From assembly GCF_002443255.2 (NCBI RefSeq), contig NW_019211456.1:38819042-38883041 (forward strand): a DNA stretch of 64,000 bases, written 5' to 3'. Every line of letters begins with the position of its first letter. The first letter of the stretch is position 1. Shown piece after piece: positions 1 to 13,440 of this stretch. The notes beneath the pieces were generated by a model, which was given only the letters and a program-made list of their open reading frames with translations, was not told the DNA's origin and ran no database searches. The translations under genes and the position numbers were made by a program. This DNA is from Varroa destructor. Taxonomy: Eukaryota > Arthropoda > Arachnida > Mesostigmata > Varroidae.

Positions 1-3000
1 CATAGACGTTTTATACCGCAATTTTGGGTAATAATAATTACCGTTTTGGGGACATCGGAATAACACTGGATACGTACGACCGAACACCACTGGGCAGACC
101 CTATTTCTTGTGGGCTGAGTATGGAGCTCGGTCGTTATGATTTTTACATATTTTTGCCGAGACCATTACTTGTTATTCTCGATTTTTTTCTTGTGCCTGG
201 CTTCACCAACCCTAATCTTCACTTGACAGCACTACGGGTTGGTGGGGAGGTATAGCAAGTTGATCCCCACCGGACCATCCGGGTACAGACCCTTAGTCAC
301 GACCACCCGTCGGGAATATTATCTTATGCCCCGCACGAAAAGTGTATTTTCGCGTCTTCCGTCAACTTGACAATGAATCAGCGTCAGTTATGAACACATG
401 CCGTGAATTCATTTCTTTCAGCAGAAATCTGGTCCTTCTTACTCGACGAAAACATTCCTTTATTCTCTGAGAACCTCGCTAGCTACCATAGCCCGCTGCT
501 ACCATCCGTTGGTGTAACAGATAAATTCCGTAAACCGGGCAAGCCCATCCCTCAGAGCTGCGGTAGGATTTTTTTCCGTAGGGCATCTTCTTGCAGCCAA
601 AATCTTCGTTCCTGTTATGATTCTATTTGCTTCCGAGTTAAGGCACACTAGGTGTAAGTGAATCGTCGTCGACGCCCTGTTAGCAATGTATGCCCATATC
701 GAAAATAGCTATGTAAGAGGGACAGCAAGTCTCTATCCCTACACATTCGGCGATCAAGGCAATATGCTGTTTGCATTCTTAATCCCATGAACGTTAGGAA
801 GTAGCTTAGCTATAGAATTGCCACCTTAGGCCTTTTCCGTGGCTGTACGTAATGCTGTGTTGTTCAAGTTCCTTGTCAAGGTACGCTTCGAGATAGCTTT
901 GGTGACCATGTTTATTTGGTTGCCGACCAGGATAAGACTTTTATTTCGCAGGTTTTTTTGTCAATTTGCAGGATACATTGATTTTACCTGGTTTAGCAGT
1001 GTACCCTGGGCACCAGAATAAGGCCAGCTGTTATCATCCACGCTGAATTGGCATGTAGAGTTTTATTGGCGTAAACCTCGGGCTATGTGGCTATTTTGGC
1101 TTGAATTGTTACTATCAGGTCCTGCACGTCCACATGTAGCTTAATTCTATTAGGGAGATTAAGTAGGCTTAGCACATTATTACAGGCAATATTCCACAGA
1201 AGCGGCTCCACGACGAACCTTTGCCATAGGAAGCACCGTTCCTTTGCTTGTGGTCGACTTGTCCTGACTGTAACGTACATGATACAAGCGCAAGTGAATA
1301 TCTCAAACCTTTACTATATATTAGGGGTGCTTTTTTTTTGATAAGCAAACGATATGATGCACATTGTGTACCAATTATACCGTATATTTATGGTTCATTC
1401 AAGCTAATCTTAGTGTGAAGAGATATATAGATATGTTTATGAGGCCAAACATAGATCCGAGATGTCTCTAGTCATGGTACATCAATGCCATATTTGCTTG
1501 CGCTGAAGCTTGAGGACACATGGGGCGACCTAGTTCGAAATAGGGTTCATGTGAACATTGTTCCGTGCTGGCAAGAGGTGAGTTGCCTAAAGCAATGTCC
1601 CCCGTAAGCATTATCGGACATAAAGCCCGAAACATTCAGGCAACCGAGACAGTCGGCAACGACTACGGACCTGAGTCAACGAATCGAAAATTCCTTTAAG
1701 TCAAGTCAAAACGTCTATTTAAACTTTACCCATTTATCCATTAATCTTCTTTTTGATTCGACGCTTTTATACCGTGCTTTTATTTAATTATTTAACGCTT
1801 GTTGTGCTCCAATTAGTTTCGATTTTTTAAAATGTAATGAGCAACGCTAGTTCGTGTCCAAACGCGTCCCTTGTGGATATTATATGCAAGAATGCTTCTC
1901 TTCAAAAATTTTTTGCTTTTTCTTTGTCTTTCATATAAGGCCCCAGGAGAATAAGATTACATTAGCGTTTTCACGTTCTTTTTGTGTCAGGGAATGCCCC
2001 CGATCCTGAAAGAGAACGTGTATTATCGCTCGAATCTTGTTTGCGTGCTACTTCTAATATTTCCTGCGTCCACCTAACATTACGCTTGCATTATCTATCC
2101 TATGTGTGTGGCGTAGCACCGTCAGGGATGGAGCACATCTACTGAATTTATAGAAGCTACATATGGTATTTTTACTGTCTGTCTATAACTAGATGTATGT
2201 CCATCGCCTTATTACAAAACGAATGATAACAGCGGCCTTGAAGTAACTACTAATCTAATTTTTAGGTTGTTTTCATACTAAAAATGGCATATGCAGAGCA
2301 ACCCTGAGCTGTGCCTTTACGTTGTCTGGATTATGTCATTCGATGACTGAAAAACTATTGTTTACCGGAACGATACAGCGGTGATAACAAAAGTAAGTAA
2401 ATGTGTACGTATTGTCATTTTAAAATGAAAGATAAGGCGCACCGAAAAGGAAAAACGCTATTCAAGGATCAAACTACCTCACTCGAACCAGCGCAGCTTG
2501 TTTTTAGGTATTTTAATTGCAAGATGCCGAGCAATACACGCTGGATAGTCCTTATGACTCATGGATGAGATCCTTTGCTAACAAAATCACAATGCGACAT
2601 CATTACCGTTACATCGTACGTACTAATTCGGTGGAAGTCACATGCTTTACGCAGTTCTCATCTATGGATCTCAACTTGGCGTTGGCTACGCGACATGATA
2701 TCGGTGTTGATACAGTGACTTCGAGCAGGATTAATAGCGGTGTTGAGTCGGCTAGCCGTTGGTCAATGGTTAGAATTATTGCATCACTCATAGCCTCGTT
2801 GTGCCTTTTGAAAGTTTGCCACAATCAGTATCGTTGCCAGCTTCCCCTGGCCCTTAATAGGACGAGCTAGCTGTGTACTATTAAGAGGGATCTACACATT
2901 GACTTCAAGTTTACCTATTTTTGCGGGCCTCGTTCTCTCGATTCCTTTAACCATAGGATGCCGTCTTTTTATTTCTCTTTTCGCTTTTCCCTACGCTTTT

Positions 3001-6000
3001 CACCTCAGTAGAAACTAATAGGAAGAGACATTTGCGGCCCATCTGCAGGCATTGGTTCTAGGTCCTGAATTGGGTTGCATGGCCACGCTGCCTTCGGCCA
3101 AACCTACCATAAGGACGTGTTTTCTATTATCATGACATCGATATCATTATGTCAATAGTAGACCCCTCTGCGGAGTTTACCTCTGTTCTACCCCGTTTCA
3201 CCTTCCAGACTACCTTCGTCGTTTTATCATAAAGCGGATATAGTAAACGACGTATGCCGTCAGATCACCGGGAGCAAGGGCCTCGAAAGAGCTGGTTGGC
3301 GGCAGCCACCGTCGTTCTCCGTACAATTCAGTCTTCGCCCTTACCTAAATAAGAGATCTTTTTATCGAAAAACGAATGGCTCGTATATAGTGTTCGCTAA
3401 TAGTGGTCGCTGGAATAATGGCAACAGCAATATCCTTTTAGTAATCAGGGTGCTTGTACTCAGCTGTTGAATTGCTTTTTATACTTGGCTTCTTTTGCAG
3501 AAATAGTCGCATGATCAGTTTAAGCGGAACGTGTCAAACGTGTGAGAAGTGACGATTGATCCAGTATGCCATAGCTGTTGTCGTTATTTGTTAAATTTCT
3601 CACCTGAATTTGAGACAGACGTTCTTTTTTTGTGTTTACTTGTTTGCTCGATCGATTGAGCCAGCGCAACAGAAGCTCAATTATTGTTGTTTTTGTAGCT
3701 TAACCACAATGCTACACAAAAGCTAGCGTAAGTGCTAAGGAAAGGAATCGCTATGATGATAAAACTGAACTATAATTGTTACAGTCCTTATAAGGAGTAG
3801 GATGTTGAGCAGCATTCTCAGGATTTAGTATTTGTATTCTGTGATATTTATCGGACTCATTTAAAACGTTTACGTGCACTTCACGCAGAAACTTAATTTG
3901 AATCGCTATTGATACAAACGAGTGCATTGAGCCATGATAACATTCTATGAAAAAAATATGACAAAAAAGTCGATGTTGACTGGCATTTCGAGTCTACGAT
4001 GACTACGATCTGATACAGGGTAACGGTCATTGAAAGGTAATGGCTCTTCTAAGCGGAGAGTCTCGTGAGAGTGCTGGCGCTAATATGTCGAAAGCACACA
4101 TACACATGTTGCCGCGGATGGAAACGAATGTTGCCAAGAAAAAACAAGGATGTATCGTAGCGCATCAACACGCCTAATCCCCAAAAGGCTGTCGTCCTAC
4201 CTGCTCTGATCGTCTGCGAAGCTGCTCGAAGGTGGTGATAAGGAATGGGTTAATATTGTCACTTCATCCGATATTTTTATGCTATTGTTTTGGTGTTAGC
4301 CGCCAATAGAGACAGACGCTCTTTGTTTATTTCTAAGACAACTGATTATTTTTGTTTCTGATGTTTCCATGGTACCATGTGTAGTAATACAGTGTGTAGA
4401 AATGTGTTTCAATCAGCTTAATCAGCCCGGCAACGATGTTACTCTTAAGTAGCTGTACTCATGGCCTCTATATTCACCAAATAATAGCTAATTAAACTTT
4501 TGATGCATCCTGGATGTCTGATCACTTATTTGGGTAGAGACCTCGTAACGGACATAACAAACGTACATGCTCAATTATTTACTAAAATTATTTTTTTATA
4601 TTCTCAAGTAGTTCTACTAAACTAAATGTACGCCCCTTTGCTTAGTGATTTTCGGCCATTTTATTAGTAACAGAATAGTCCTATCACTGTAAGACTTCTG
4701 TCATCTCTAGATAAAAAAAACTCTGACAAACCATTTTTGCACCTTCCAATTAAAACTGGGTTTAATTTAAGGACTTCTGCCGAAGTCGATGATAGTCTAA
4801 AGGTGCAAAATCCGGGCTATACAACGTATGCATTAAGGTTTCCACCCAATTTCTCTCAGTTTTTGCCAGCTAGCTAGAGATGTATGTGGTCTGGCAGACG
4901 GCACATTCTCTTTTTCGGCCTCTTTTTTTTTCAAAGACTCTTTTAATCTTGTTGGCTGTTAACGTTGGCGGATAATGTTTTCGAGGCTGTAATACACGGT
5001 TGGCGTCCAATTCCGCTAAACACATAGCATCACCTGATTTAGCAACGGTCTGGAATTGCTATATAATACGGAGCACATTTTTTTGCGTGCAAGCATTGAG
5101 CCTGTGTTCGCAGTTAGCTTGGTTTAAAATAGTTTGATAGTGGATGTTTGGCTCCTTGGCGATGTCATGACTGCTTACGCGACGACGGTCTTACTCAACT
5201 TTCGCAATAATTTCACCAACTTCTTTCACAACCGGTCGATGATTATGAGAAGCATCTTTCAGATCGAAACTCCCAGAACGAATGTGACAGGACCATTTTT
5301 AGGCCGTTTCTTCCGATAACGCATCTTTCCCATAGAGAACACAGTTTCTTCCATAAGCCTGGACAGCGTTTGTGCTTTTATCGTGGTCAGGTTATTAGCA
5401 AGAACAGAGAGCTTTCGCAGAAATGTCATCTTTAAGGAGCTTAAATAGACTTAGGCCTGAGTGACTAAAAGCATTCAAATAATTTTAGCATACCTGCTAC
5501 TCCGTCGGATCTCAGCTTTCAAACGATACCTGTAACGGCCAATATCACCTGAGATGTGTAGGTTTTAAAGCCGTCTAACTAAAAGAAACCAGCAATAATT
5601 TCCTGGCAACCTAATATTATAGGTGCATATATCTTAAGTTTTGCGCAACCTATCTGTCCTACCCCGGTGAAGGGCAGGGACTTCTCAAGCCGGCTTGCTC
5701 TTTTCGCTTATCTCCTATGTGCCGTAGGGCAAGGAGATCCAACAATAATTATTCGACTGGTCGATTTGACTGTTGGCTAAAGGGCAGCAACAGAGTTTTA
5801 TGTACGGTTACCTCCCTATCTGCAGGCACTTACGCATAAGGACATATACACTAGCATTGTATTTCGGCCTGGCGTCGGTGGACAACTATATCATGGTGAA
5901 ATCAAAAGGCACCCTATGCAGTCAACATCAGATTCTTTTTCCGAACAGTGAAGGTCTTCCTTCTGATCATCGTTATTCAGATTTGATAATATCGCTTGTC

Positions 6001-8990
6001 TATTTTCTTCGGTATGTTACTAGAAATCTGCCGGATGGTATTTTCAACCCATAGTTGGATATCACGTAGGCGGTTTTACCTGACTGGGTAACCTATCTTC
6101 GGTTCTGCGACCGGATCTGGGCTACAAAAACAGGAAGAAGATGCGTTCTGGCCACTAACGTAATAGTGCCATAGTCTAATGAAAGTGTCGGTGCTTTTTG
6201 AGGATAGCTGTTAGCCATTGGAACATATTATATTGGAGCTTCGATATATTGAAGCGTCGAGCGGCACTATAGGCAGCAAACCCTCTAATTGAGGTGCAAA
6301 AGGAATCCAACAAAGAGTTCCTAGCTAGAGGTTTATGAGGTCTCCCTGGCAGCATTGACTGAAAGCAGAATTTCGCCATGCTCGTTAATGGCAAACCAGA
6401 CTAGCCATTCTGCTGTGGGTCTGTTCCGTATCATCTACAACAGTAAGACAGCTGTTATGGTCTAGTGCTTATCTAATGAGGTGAAAAAGCCCAATTAACC
6501 ACAGCATCTACCAATGCTGTTGTATCCTGTGCGGTTTTGCCATTTAAACGGCTACTTCTAGTTAGGTCCTTTTGATTAGAAGATGATTAAGGAGTGTATT
6601 GCCGAGTCATGGCGTTCAAGCTGATTCACCCTAGTTCCCTTTGAATCTCTGGATCATTTTTGCATATCGACGCTTGAATGGAAAGATAATTGCCTCAAAG
6701 CAGCCGTCCAGCTAATTTTGCTACCGCGGCTCATAACGTGTCCTTATAAAACACCAGTGCAATGCTTTTTGGGCCAAGTCTCTTACGAAGCAGATACAGG
6801 CGATTCTGAAGGAAGGCCTGACAGCATATACCTCGAATACAGTTTAATTAAACCATCAAGCACCAACAGACGGGAACACGTGACTGCATATCGCGGGAAT
6901 ATTATCTTATTATGTTTCATGTATTATATTTTTGTTTATTACAAGAAGCTGTGCAGCAGTATATTTTTCCTTGTTGCAACCCATTGCATTACGTCTAGAC
7001 AGAATAGATGGGTTTTCTATTTCACCTGTAGTCAAGGGCGTCACACTGTCCCAGGTGTCACACTGTGAACTGAATAACGTTTCTGAACTTTACTCTGAGT
7101 AAACGAAAACATTTTATTTATATAAAAGATATGTGAAGGAGCTTCTCGAAATCTGCCGCATGATTGGCATCGCGTGAGTTCTACTACAAATACAAAAAAA
7201 AACTATTACAAATGCAGTGATTTTAAGCCATTCATGGATCTTGTTTGTTTGTTTCTCTATCTAGAATGTAGAACACTTGAAAAGTACATTGAACGATAGC
7301 CCGAAATCTATTCGGCTCTTCGAATCTCCTTCATATCGTAACCTATCTTCTTATTGTGGAAATGCGGATAAGAAATATTAATCTGTTTGCGTCGGTTCGC
7401 TTTTTTGCCGTTGCCTTAACGACGCAGACCTTAAACAACACGTTACCCAATTCTACGTTACAATCGTAGCAGCTGCATCTGTAAATGGTACTATCTAGTT
7501 TGCAAGCGTTGAGGAGTGTTAGTTTAAGAAGCCATTTTCTAGCGAACCGAGCGTATCGACGGGAGCTTGAAATGATGCGGCGGCTTCTCAAGCGACTGAT
7601 GTGCATGCCTCGATATCTGCTCTTGCTAATCTATTTGTGTACATCTGTGGGGGATTTGGGGACGTTCACTGTTTTTCCGTGCATCGCACGTTGTTGTCAT
7701 CAGTCCTAACCCGAACTCTATCGTCTCGCAGCGGCGGCGTAACAGCAAAACAAAACAGGTTTATGTTTTCTTCAAGCCTGCCCCCTACTCACTGTGCAAG
7801 GTTCTAGGCAAGGTGGACGATAGCGTTACCCTAACGATTTCACAGGCAATGACGGCGTCACCAGTTCTTACCGCTGTCGCCTCCTTGAAACGGCTCCTCA
7901 AGATCGACAAGACTCGTAGAAGTGCTTTGCCCTTATCCTAGATGAAACCAATTTACAGTGGATACCGCTGAGCATAGAAGGAGACATTTTTTAAAAAACA
8001 GCGGTGATTCCGCGCAGAATTTATATTCATCCAGAAATTGCGTAAACGATTTAATACTAAATTACGTCTAATTTTATTTCCTTAGTTGTTATTATGTTTT
8101 GCTTAACGGCTGCCAAGTTTTGGATATTAAAGTGTTTATATAAATGTGTCAGAACAAAACTACACCATTTTAATATGTTTTATTATTTAAAAGCAACTAC
8201 TTAAAAAAAGAAATGCAGACATATTCAGAAACATACTTCTGGTCCAGCCTTATCCTTGACTGGAGCATCCTCTAGTAACAATTCGTATGAAGTTCTCAGT
8301 TATGACCGTAAAAACAAGTCTGTGACTTGTTATCATTATAGGGTTAGGCTGCGTCTGTGAAAATGCTGTACCACAAGCACACTATAAGCAAGCATGGAAA
8401 CCTCGAGATTAAATCCGATGTCAAGGGAATCCCCTATATGTACATGCTAAAGCTATCTAGGTCGGCGATGTTTATTTATACCTGATTATTTTAGAGAAAA
8501 GTCCACCTTAGCAAATCATTGAACTTCTTCTGCGATACTGGTTAGAGCTGTAACTTCATCTAATATACATACTCGGCAAAAATAAGCCTAGGCTGTATGT
8601 GAGGCAAACTTATTGGCTTGTTTACAATTATACCAAAAGTTGTAGTTTGTCAGGCATATGCGATTCCAGGAACTTGAAGAATAGGAACAACCTCTGAAGG
8701 AACTATTTTTTGTCACAATGATCGTGCTTATTTTTGTGCAAACTTTTAATGAGATAGGGCTCGATGTGTAAACTACGCCCTGTACTTCCACCAACGCAAT
8801 GTTGCAGCTGCTCTGAATATTAGTGTATACAGCCTGCCTTCGTATATACTGCAAACACAAATGGCACCTCGCTCATATCTAGACTCATGGTGAAAGTTGG
8901 AGATATTGGTCAAAAAGCTCTGATGCTTCCGCCTAGAGACTTGGGTGGCTGTCTTCGTACAGTAGGGTGATGAGGCAAACCACAACTAGC
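1..8990. other. Upstream non-coding DNA, no gene recognised
   Basis: Mostly AT-rich with scattered A and T runs. The open frames are short (the longest about 117 codons, at 2517-2870) and none resembles a known protein. A perfect 5' splice-site match, AG|GTGAGT at 1578, lacks a start codon in the phase the receptor would need. The folded segment at 4735-4810 is listed separately. A short direct repeat of gtcacactgt occurs at 7040 and 7056. Confidence 0.6.
4735..4810. repeat. Fold-back segment: 11-bp outer stem enclosing two hairpins
   Basis: The arms ttttgcacctt (4735-4745) and aaggtgcaaaa (4800-4810) are perfect inverted repeats. Between them are the hairpin aattaaa/tttaatt (4748-4754 with 4761-4767) and the hairpin gacttc/gaagtc (4772-4777 with 4782-4787). 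The total is 76 nt. It lacks tRNA A and B box sequences. It could be a small fold-back element or a structured RNA; no function is assigned. Confidence 0.55.
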
Positions 8991-11900
8991 AGGCTCGTTC
9001 GAGAGCCTACTCCTACTCGTTCTTCTGCTAGATTTCCTAGCCATTCCCTTTCTTTCTTTCGCAGTAGTCTTATCCTTCCCCGACATGCGGTTTCTTCTAT
9101 CCCTATGAGGCGCTCACGTCCTACGTACACGATCGGCGGCTTACCTGGAACACACATACGTATCTGTGCCTTTGTCTCGATCTTCTGCAGTCAACGCCAT
9201 TGCCGCACTGTATCTAAGAGTACAGCCTTTGAGGGACGCATTCGAGGCTCGTTCTTTTGCCTCCCCGTCTTAACTTGCCATGTGGTAACAGAAGAAACCA
9301 GGCTAGCAGGCCTTGGCAATGCGGATTAGAAGACACTACACAAGTGCCACCAGAGCTACCAGTACCACTACCACCTTCAAACTAGAACAATGCATTTTCC
9401 TTTCCTTTTTCCCCTCTCGCTTGCGTTGTCAAGGCAGTACCCGAGGGCCCGCTGGCAGGAGTGTGGCAGCACTGCTTGGATATCGAAACCACATTCGGCG
9501 AAGATCGCACAAGCGGTCGGTCGATTAGACACGAACGTGTCATCCCAATTATAGTTGTGCGTTTCAGCTTTATTTCTAGTTTTTCGTTTTAGCGTTGCAC
9601 AATGGCGCTCTCGACAAGCAGAAAATTGCAGTCCGCAGGGCCGTATCATGCAGACGAAGGAATTAGGTCAGTATAGTTGTACATGAAAGATATTATTAAA
9701 GACGCGTAGTTTTCTTCGTATTTGGAGTCGTGCTGCGACTATCTGAATACACATACGAAGAAGGACGTGGTGTTTATTAATGTTGCTATTCGCGATATCA
9801 ATAATGGCGATAGTGGTGTAGCTTCTTGTTTTTATATGTACAGTCTCATAAAGGAATACTTGATTACAAACAATTGTACAGTTAATGCGGCGATTTATAT
9901 GCGATTAAGGAAACTGTATCTCGAGGTCAATTTGTTGTAAGACTACTCCATTGTAGGTCAACTAAAATACTCCAATACTTATTGACGGATTCATGTCGAA
10001 AATTACGTAAAATCCATGACCAAACTTTGACTTGGCTGGCACCATCGAGCGAAATCCGAGATCGTTACGCTGAGACAACCATCAGAGAGTTTTTGGGGGT
10101 ATATTGGCCTGCGCCAATGTTCGGCAGACGGGAACATACACTGTTGAGTGTAGGCTATATACGACAAGTAGTTATCTGAGTTTTCTGAGTAGTTCCCAAA
10201 CTGCACACGCTCATACAAATGGCTGTACAATCAACGATGGCACATACCGTGCGGACGCTAGACAGAAGGGCGGTCACGGAACTTATAGCTGGAACCATCG
10301 ACCTAGGAGCCGTATCGTCGATGCGACTGACTAACCAACATCACCTTCTCGTATCTACCGGAATGGCGCAGCAGCACAGCTCTCCTGTGCAAATGGAGAC
10401 CTAACCGCCAGCCATGCAAATGTCATCGTCATGAACGTGGCCATCTCACCAAAGGCTGAGGGCGCATAACTCCATCACACGTCGCGCGTCTTCCAGTGAC
10501 AAAAGCACCCTCAAAAGGCAGCAGACATACGAGCAGCTGAGTTGAGCACTTAGGTCGTCACGCCTCTACTTCCATTGCGAACCGCTTCCATAGCAGTTTA
10601 GCTCTACCGTTTGACGGTGGTATGACATGGTAGATGTGGCTGAGAACGAACGTGAGCGGAGAGACCATAGCCTTCAATTAAAGTTTACGCTCGCTGCTTG
10701 AGCCGCTAACGCTGGCTTGGTCTAAGTGCCAGTGACGACTGCCTTACTCCCTTCCTACTGACTACTCGTCGTTAGTCTCCCGACCCTCACTTGCGTTTCC
10801 AGTTCGCTTATCCTCTCCTGCAAACAGTGTTGCTGTGGGCGTGCTGGGAATATGTGCGTACAAGTGCATATCCGTAAAGCAGTGAGGATTGGGTCAGCTA
10901 CTGTTACCGAGCCAGCTAGCTAACCATCCGCTTTACACTCACTACACAAGACTGATATGTGGGATCGGAGGGGCGGAGTACTGTTCCGTTTTTGACCGTA
11001 TCCCGTTTCTCTTACCCCAGGTCTGTGCTTAAATCCTTACGTATCCGTTTCTTCTCGCTCGGCCTTCGCAGACATATTACAACCAGCTTGAAGAAACTAC
11101 TCCCAGTGTATTTTCCGATCCTTTAGAGGAGGTTGGTATTGTATGGTTCTTGCCAAGTCTCTGGTTTCTCACAGAAGCAGCAGCGGCAGTGATGCGAATG
11201 CTTGTAGATACTGGGCGACCAAAATAAGTAAGTGGATGCTAGGCCAGACTGGCTGGTTAGCAGCCTGCCTACGCAGGCTACCTTTGGTCAGAGCCAACTG
11301 TTATTTCTCGAACACAATGGCTAGTACAAAGAGCAAAGGTGATAACAGGAGTCCTAATGAAACAATGGTACTTTTGTGTAATTGTCAAATGACTACAACG
11401 GCTAAGTAGCCCTTGCGTCCAACTTTTCTTTGCTAGCCAACATCCTGGACCTCTTCAAATGCTCAGAGCTAAACAACAGATGTGCAAGTCCAGATAAATA
11501 TGCCAGACAAATTTATCTAACTGTATGGATTGGCGCATGTCTGCTAACTGCTATTCGGATCAGCAGTCACTTCGATGTTCCTTGCCAATCGTACTGCAGT
11601 AAGATAAGGGGCAGTGAGCAACTCAGATTAGTGCTAATTCACGGAGTGGACCACGGAGTCCCGTTAGGGGCGAAGAATCGGCTGCAGCTACTGCTTATGG
11701 CTGACGTCTTCGGGTGTTGCCGTCACTAATATTAGATGTACTAGCGATATGTCAGGTATCTTCGTTTCTGGTCGGTCTATACAGACATAGTAGTACAATT
11801 GTAGCTTGTGTTAGAGGCTGATTTCTGGGAACAGGAAGTTGGAGTCAGGCGCAGAAACTGAGTGAGTTGCGACATAAAGGCCGAGAGAAGAACAGACAGA

Positions 11901-13440
11901 AAGAAAGGAAAGAGATGACGGCTGAGAGAACTAAAAATGCCGAGGCAATCATACGTGGTCTGGCTACCTAAAGGGCTATAGAGTAGCAAAGAGCTTCGTC
12001 TTGTCTGCCAAAGTGCAAAGGCTGGAAGGCAGACAGGGAGTTCGGACGCGTCAACAGGGGGTCTGGCATTGGTGGCTGGTACAAGGTAAAAAGAAAATAA
12101 ATGTCGACGTGTCTACTGAAGGACACACTACTCCTAACGATTAAACATATAAATTGCCGTATGACTTTTACCAAACAATCCGCAGCACCTGCGACGGCGG
12201 CGACAGCAGGCCGTGGCCGTCCACAAGGAACTGCTGGAGACGCCCCACCATGACGAATATCACAGGATTGCGCCAAACGTAACTCGTTACCCGCTGTTCT
12301 CTACGCTTTCGAGTGCACTGGGCCCAGAAGACCGCTAAAACACAATGCAATAGTAGGAAGGCGGCGCGCTGGAACACAATGAATCGTAGCGGGTGATATG
12401 CAGTGATAAAAAAAAGTGGGCCCGGCATAGTTTGTGGACGTCAGATTACATTTATTTATTTAGTCATATTCATTCTAGCCTCAGTTCATTCTGAACATGA
12501 CCGCACCAAGAAGACGATAGATATTGACGAATGAACTATACCATTTTTTCTTCGCGTTTCATATAATATTGGTCTTCGTTCCGCGTACACATAAGATAAT
12601 TATTCATGCGCAGAGCTTAGCAACGCCGTTGGAAACTTACATGCTATCAAAGAGGATTACCAATTTCGTTCCAGCCAGTGTGTTGCATACTTTGCATATC
12701 CTCAGAGAAGTTTACGGTAGGAGGGGCAAACATAAGAATCCGCGTCACGCAGGTTGACTGCGTCTGCCCAGAAAGCAGCAACAGATCTAACATTGTTAAT
12801 TAGTAAAAAGGTGTATATCAGTCTGCGTTTTGCTGAACAGGATATTTAAACCAGACTTCGGCTGTGGATAAACAAAAGCTTGCGGCCAATGGAAGGAAAG
12901 AGGGCGTTGATCTAAACGGATCTAAGGTTTCAACTTTGAGTTAAATGATTTATATATTCACCATAGTTAGTGGTTCAGTGTTGATTGGCAGGAGCGGAGT
13001 ATTCAGGATCTAGTGTAATTATTACTTCATCAAGGGTCCGCTAATCAATGACCTTAATAAGAAGTATTCTTTACACTGTCGCTAAATTCGTAGCAGTCTA
13101 TATTAGAGCAGAAAGCATTTTACAGCCAGAAATTTTCTACAAAATTTACAGCCACTAGTATCCTCCTTTAAAGGCTGCTCATAAGAAATATAGAACATGT
13201 TTTATATAATATGCTTGCAGTGTGTGACTGATTTCTTTGTTTCGGAGATTCCGAGTTAACGACTTGAATAATTCAGTCAACAATCCCGGCAAAGCCTGAT
13301 CGTATACTGGATTCCATCTGCGCTGGAGACGTCGTAATGTAATAGGTATTGTTCGTTATTTGCTAAACCACGCTTTACTGTCCTAGGCCATATCCGATGG
13401 CAAGGGATCAAGTCGCCAGGGTCTGTTATAGGCTGGGGAT
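8991..13440. other. Upstream non-coding DNA, GC-richer then AT-rich, no gene recognised
   Basis: From about 8990 to 12430 the sequence is richer in GC, with open frames overlapping on both strands and no protein signature. 11840-12060 is purine-rich on the plus strand. 12430-13440 returns to AT-rich. Nothing else was recognised. Confidence 0.55.
12014..12038 (+). repeat. Dispersed short repeat, copy 1
   Basis: Starts tgcaaaggctggaaggcaga and matches 22569-22592 at 22 of 24 bases. Both copies are followed within about 20 bases by a cgcgtc word. This may be a remnant of a shared repeat. Confidence 0.3.

Noticed and set aside
1577..1583. Consensus 5' splice site AG|GTGAGT
   Set aside because: In the phase needed to join the receptor exon there is a stop 10 codons before and no start codon, so it is not the first receptor exon.
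2517..2870. Plus-strand open frame of 117 codons
   Set aside because: No start-codon context, no domain and no splice signals. Consistent with chance.
9000..9020. T-arm-like sequence ggctcgttcgagagcc
   Set aside because: No upstream A box or cloverleaf; a simple short palindrome.
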